Shown piece after piece: positions 60,451 through 64,000 of a stretch of 64,000 nt of DNA (positions within the stretch are counted from its first letter, which is position 1; the number at the start of each line of letters is the position of its first letter). A program made the position numbers and the translations under genes. The stretch spans positions 124,001 through 188,000 of the forward strand of contig NZ_JANAVP010000007.1 in the NCBI RefSeq assembly GCF_024213665.1, in the 5' to 3' direction. The DNA is from Streptomyces sp. A3M-1-3 (GTDB lineage: Bacteria > Actinomycetota > Actinomycetes > Streptomycetales > Streptomycetaceae). The notes under the pieces were generated by a model. The model worked only from the letters and a program-made list of their open reading frames with translations, ran no database searches and was not told where the DNA came from.

Positions 60451-62043
60451 CTAGACCGCTCCGGCCCCGGTCAGTGAACGGACTTCTGTCTCCGCGTGCT
60501 TGGCCTCGTCCGGGAGCTCGTGCGAGGTGACGGTGCCGATCCAGCCGGCCAGGAAGCCCAGCGGAATCGAGACCAGGCCGGGGTTCTGCAGCGGGAACAC
60601 ATGGAAGTCGACGCCGGGGAACAGGGCGTCCGGGCTGCCCGACACCACGGGCGAGAACAGCACCAGCAGCACCGCCGGCACGAGTCCCCCGTACACCGAC
60701 CAGACCGCGCCGCCCGTGGTGAAGCCGCGCCAGAACAGCGAGTACAGCAGCACCGGCAGGTTCGCCGAGGCCGCGACGGCGAAGGCGAGACCGACCAGGA
60801 ACGCCACATTGAGGTCCTGGGCGAGCAGTCCGAGTCCGATGGCGGCCGCTCCGATCCCCACCGCCGCCGCCCTCGCCACGGCGACCTCGCTGTGCTGCTT
60901 GGCATGGCGGCGCCTGAGTGAGGCGTAGAGGTCATGCGCGACGGAGGCGGACGAGGCGAGGGTGATGCCGGCGACGACAGCCAGGATCGTGGCGAAGGCG
61001 ATCGCGGAGACCACCGCGAAGAGAACCGTTCCGCCAGTGGAACCCGGACCTCCGCCCAGATCCAGCGCGAGCAGCGGAACTGCCGTGTTCCCTGCGGCGT
61101 TCGAGGCACGTACCTCATCCGGCCCGACCACCGAGGCCGCGCCGAATCCGAGCACGATCGTCATCAGATAGAAGCTGCCGATGAGTCCGATGGCCCAGAC
61201 GACCGATCGGCGGGCTGCCCGGGCGGTCGGCACGGTGTAGAAGCGCGACAGGATGTGCGGCAGACCGGCCGTACCGAGGACGAGCGCGAGCCCGAGGCTG
61301 ATGAAGTCGAAGCGCGCGGTCCAGTCCCCGCCGTACTTGAGGCCGGGGGCCAGGAAGTCCTTGCCGTGTCCGCTGCGGTCGGCGGCGGAGACCAGCAACT
61401 GGTTGAAGTCGCCGTGGAAGCGGACGAGTACGAGCACGGTGAGCGCGATCGCGCCGCCCATCAGCAGTACGGCTTTGACGATCTGGATCCAGGTGGTCGC
61501 CCGCATACCGCCGAAGGACACATAGATCACCATCAGCGCACCCACACCGACAACCGTCCAGGTGCGGGCGGCTTCGCTCGTCCCGCCCAGCAGCAGCGCC
61601 ACCAGGCTGCCCGCACCGACCATCTGTGCGACCAGATACAGCACGGAGACGGTGACGGCCGACGTGCCCGCGGCGATCCGCACCGGGCGTTCGGTCATCC
61701 GGGCGGCGACCACGTCGGCGAGGGTGAACCGGCCGCAGTTGCGGACGAGTTCGGCGACCAGAAGCAGCACCACGAGCCACGCCACGAGGAAGCCGACGGA
61801 GTACAGCAGGCCGTCGTAGCCGAAGAGCGCGATCAGGCCGGAGATACCGAGGAACGAAGCCGCGGACATGTAGTCGCCTGCGATGGCGAAACCGTTCTCC
61901 ATAGGGGAGAACAGCCGCCCTCCCGCGTAGAACTCCTCCGCGGAACCACGCCGGTTGCGGCTCACCCAGGTCGTGATCGCCAGGGTCACGGCGATGAACG
62001 CGCTGAACAGCAGGAGCGCGAGGGTCTGGTGGTCGCTGCTCAA
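60451..62043 (-). CDS. actP: Cation/acetate-type sodium:solute symporter
   Basis: The 530-residue membrane protein has about 13 helices: AEEFYAGGRLFSPMENGFAI AGDYMSAASFLGI near the start, LVSFIS-type repeats, and IVAGITLASSASVAHDLYAS with the sodium-site serines. It belongs to the SSS family, closest in pattern to ActP/MctC monocarboxylate permeases. It overlaps the DUF485 gene by ATGA; DUF485 partners are the usual companions of ActP. It is convergent with the sensor/regulator pair at 58-60 kb, which probably controls it. Substrate (acetate, pyruvate, propionate) is inferred. Confidence 0.92.
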   Translation of the reverse strand: MSSDHQTLALLLFSAFIAVTLAITTWVSRNRRGSAEEFYAGGRLFSPMENGFAIAGDYMSAASFLGISGLIALFGYDGLLYSVGFLVAWLVVLLLVAELVRNCGRFTLADVVAARMTERPVRIAAGTSAVTVSVLYLVAQMVGAGSLVALLLGGTSEAARTWTVVGVGALMVIYVSFGGMRATTWIQIVKAVLLMGGAIALTVLVLVRFHGDFNQLLVSAADRSGHGKDFLAPGLKYGGDWTARFDFISLGLALVLGTAGLPHILSRFYTVPTARAARRSVVWAIGLIGSFYLMTIVLGFGAASVVGPDEVRASNAAGNTAVPLLALDLGGGPGSTGGTVLFAVVSAIAFATILAVVAGITLASSASVAHDLYASLRRRHAKQHSEVAVARAAAVGIGAAAIGLGLLAQDLNVAFLVGLAFAVAASANLPVLLYSLFWRGFTTGGAVWSVYGGLVPAVLLVLFSPVVSGSPDALFPGVDFHVFPLQNPGLVSIPLGFLAGWIGTVTSHELPDEAKHAETEVRSLTGAGAV

Positions 62044-62546
62044 CGCCCGGTCCCCCGGGTCAGTTCCTGAGCTCGCTGCTCCTCGAAAACCGTCCAGCGG
62101 AGGTCGAGTGCGGCCCGGTCCCGGCGCAGCCGCGCGTGCCGTGCGTACGCCCAGGTGAGTAGGAAGGTGGAGAGGAACTGCCCCAGCCCGGCCAGCATGG
62201 CGACGTTGACCGCTCCGGCGACGGGACGCGCCATCAGTGCCGGTGCCGTGGTCGCGGCGACGACGTAGGCCACGTACCAGGTGAAGAAGGCGAGGACCGC
62301 GGGGACGACGAACCTGCGGTAGCGGCTGCGCACCTCCTGGAAGGCCGCGCTGCGCTGCACCTCCAGATAGATGTCGGCCGCGCTGTGGCCCTGGTCCGGG
62401 CCGGCGGGAGCGGGCGACGGTGCGGACGCGGTGGCGCTCGTGGGAGCGCCCGCACCGGCCGGCTCGCCCCAGCCGGAGGCGAGCGCGTCGTACCAGGGGT
62501 CGTCCAGCCGGATCGTTCCGGCATCACGCCCTTCGTGCTTCTCCAC
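62040..62546 (-). CDS. DUF485 membrane protein
   Basis: The 168-residue protein has a long hydrophilic, Ala/Pro-rich N-terminal extension. The DUF485 core follows: VQRSAAFQEVRSRYRRFVVP, membrane helix VLAFFTWYVAYVVAATTAPA and NVAMLAGLGQFLSTFLLTWA. The core matches YjcH, the small protein encoded with ActP, but is extended by some 60 residues. The GTG at 62546 has AAGGAGAG upstream; a start 30 codons earlier is possible but lacks such a site. Confidence 0.9.
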   Translation of the reverse strand: MEKHEGRDAGTIRLDDPWYDALASGWGEPAGAGAPTSATASAPSPAPAGPDQGHSAADIYLEVQRSAAFQEVRSRYRRFVVPAVLAFFTWYVAYVVAATTAPALMARPVAGAVNVAMLAGLGQFLSTFLLTWAYARHARLRRDRAALDLRWTVFEEQRAQELTRGTGR

Positions 62547-62687
62547 CGCACTCTCCTTGCCCGCCGCCGCGCTGGCCGCGTGCCCAAGGATGTGCAGAAC
62601 GGGAAGATCCCGGACTCTCCTCTCCCCGCTCTTCACCCCATTAGGTGATGGATCCGCCGGAACCCCGCCCCGGAACCTGCCCTGCGG

Positions 62688-64000
62688 TCACGCGTCGATG
62701 CGCGAGCGGTCCAAGGTCGCGGCCGAACTGGTGATGAACTCCTTGCGGGGTGCCACCTCGTTGCCCATGAGCAGGTCGAAGACCTGCTCGGCCGAGTCCA
62801 GGTCGCCGATGTTGATGCGCCGCAGGGTGCGGTGCCGCGGATCCATCGTGGTCTCCGCCAGCTGGTCGGCGTCCATCTCACCGAGGCCCTTGTAGCGCTG
62901 GATGGAGTCCTTGAAGCGCACACCCTTGCGCTGGAACTCCAGCAGTGTGGTGCGCAGCTCGCTGTCCGAGTACGTGTAGACGTACTTGTCCTGGCCCTTC
63001 TTGGGCTGGATCAGCTCGATCCGGTGCAGCGGCGGCACGGCGGCGAACACGCGGCCCGCCTCGACCATGGGACGCATGTAGCGCTGGAAGAGTGTGAGCA
63101 GCAGGCAGCGGATGTGCGCGCCGTCGACGTCGGCGTCGACCAGCAGCACGATCTTGCCGTAGCGGGCGGCGTCGATGTCGAAGGTCCGGCCCGAGCCCGC
63201 CCCTATGACCTGGATGATCGCGCCGCACTCGGTGTTCTTCAGCATGTCCGAGACGGAGGACTTCTGGACGTTGAGGATCTTGCCGCGGATCGGCAGCAGC
63301 GCCTGGAACTCGGAGTTCCGGGCGAGCTTGGCCGTACCCAGCGCCGAGTCGCCCTCGACGATGAAGAGCTCGCTGCGGTCCACGTCGTCGCTGCGGCAGT
63401 CCGCGAGCTTGGCGGGCAGCGAGGAGGACTCCAGCGCGGTCTTACGGCGCTGCGCCTCCTTGTGCTGGCGGGCGGCGATCCGCGTACGGGCGGCCGCGAC
63501 GATCTTCTCCATGACCGAGCGGGCCTGCTGCTTGTCGTCCCGCTTGGTGGAGGTCAGGAACGCCTTCAGCTCCTTGGCGACGACGCCCGCGACGATACGT
63601 GTGGCCGCCGAGGTGCCCAGGACCTCCTTGGTCTGGCCCTCGAACTGCGGCTCGGCCAGTCGTACGGTCACGACCGCCGTGAGCCCCTCCATGGCGTCGT
63701 CCTTGACGACGTCGTCCTCGGCGACGCGCAGCAACTTGGCGGAGCGCAGCACCTCGTTGACGGTCTTGGTGATCGAGCGCTCGAAGCCGGACACGTGCGT
63801 GCCGCCCTTGGGGGTGGCGATGATGTTGACGAAGGACTTGACCTGCGCGTCGTACCCGGTGCCCCAGCGCAGGGCGATGTCGACACCGAGCTCGCGGGTG
63901 ACCTCGGCCGGGGTCATGTGACCGCGGTCGTCGAGGACCGGGACGGTCTCCTTGAAGGTGCCCGATCCGGTCAGCCGGAGCACGTCGCAGACGGCCTTGT
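62688..64000 (-). CDS. parE: DNA topoisomerase IV subunit B, C-terminal part
   Basis: A leftward gene entering from the right edge; about 437 codons are present. Visible parts are the transducer region (GGTHVSGFERSITKTVNEVL) and the TOPRIM domain with SELFIVEGDSALGTAKLARN and the Mg motif LLVDADVDGAHIRCLLLTLF. The C-terminal SIQRYKGLGEMDADQLAETT and MDPRHRTLRRINIGD follow. The GHKL ATPase domain lies outside the window. With ParC it forms topoisomerase IV; a GyrB identity is less likely because no replication genes are near and parC is close by. Confidence 0.92.
   Translation of the reverse strand, partial: KAVCDVLRLTGSGTFKETVPVLDDRGHMTPAEVTRELGVDIALRWGTGYDAQVKSFVNIIATPKGGTHVSGFERSITKTVNEVLRSAKLLRVAEDDVVKDDAMEGLTAVVTVRLAEPQFEGQTKEVLGTSAATRIVAGVVAKELKAFLTSTKRDDKQQARSVMEKIVAAARTRIAARQHKEAQRRKTALESSSLPAKLADCRSDDVDRSELFIVEGDSALGTAKLARNSEFQALLPIRGKILNVQKSSVSDMLKNTECGAIIQVIGAGSGRTFDIDAARYGKIVLLVDADVDGAHIRCLLLTLFQRYMRPMVEAGRVFAAVPPLHRIELIQPKKGQDKYVYTYSDSELRTTLLEFQRKGVRFKDSIQRYKGLGEMDADQLAETTMDPRHRTLRRINIGDLDSAEQVFDLLMGNEVAPRKEFITSSAATLDRSRIDA

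Overview
The window is chromosomal DNA of a Streptomyces or a close relative. It is very GC-rich, uses many GTG starts, and carries the Streptomyces septation gene sepH, the cutRS two-component pair, DUF397/DUF5753 regulators and an actinobacterial c-di-AMP riboswitch. All calls were made by reading the sequence; no database search was run.

Layout. (1) 1-9365 is an accessory-looking stretch. A truncated Wadjet JetA-like (DUF2397) gene sits at the left edge, followed by a WhiJ-type HTH/DUF397 pair, two small overlapping genes, and a decayed redox/metal block. That block holds a thioredoxin-like lipoprotein, CcdA, a frameshifted Crp/Fnr regulator, a membrane protein, a broken COG1964-type radical SAM gene, a MerF-like protein, a MauE-like protein and a frameshifted Cys-pair membrane protein. 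DUF1707, SRPBCC and DUF427 genes follow. (2) 9366-18027 is carbon and methionine metabolism: metE behind a cobalamin riboswitch, then a 3-hydroxybutyryl-CoA dehydrogenase/malate synthase/isocitrate lyase operon with a divergent RamB-type regulator. (3) 18148-64000 is conserved Streptomyces core. It runs through an RNA methyltransferase, a KimA-like potassium transporter divergent from two TrkA/RCK proteins, kdpDE, dut, cutRS, ferrochelatase, sepH, a rhodanese, thymidine kinase and a PatA-like protein acetyltransferase. It continues with HPr, an M23 peptidase behind a ydaO riboswitch, an M16 peptidase pair, parC, a two-component system beside an acetate-type symporter, and the start of parE.

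How the parts fit. The aceA-aceB-hbd operon and the ActP/DUF485 symporter with its CitA-type sensor both point to use of acetate or short acids. KimA, two RCK proteins and KdpDE form a potassium block, and the c-di-AMP riboswitch further along senses the nucleotide that usually controls potassium uptake. parC and parE face each other across the symporter/sensor block.

Two cross-cutting observations stand out. First, short tandem repeats repeatedly cover or touch stop codons (hbd, DUF3093, lactone oxidase, sepH, phosphatase, patA). Second, single-base reading-frame lesions cluster at 4.5-7.3 kb, with one compensating pair at about 60.1-60.3 kb. These need raw-read confirmation before being read as biology.
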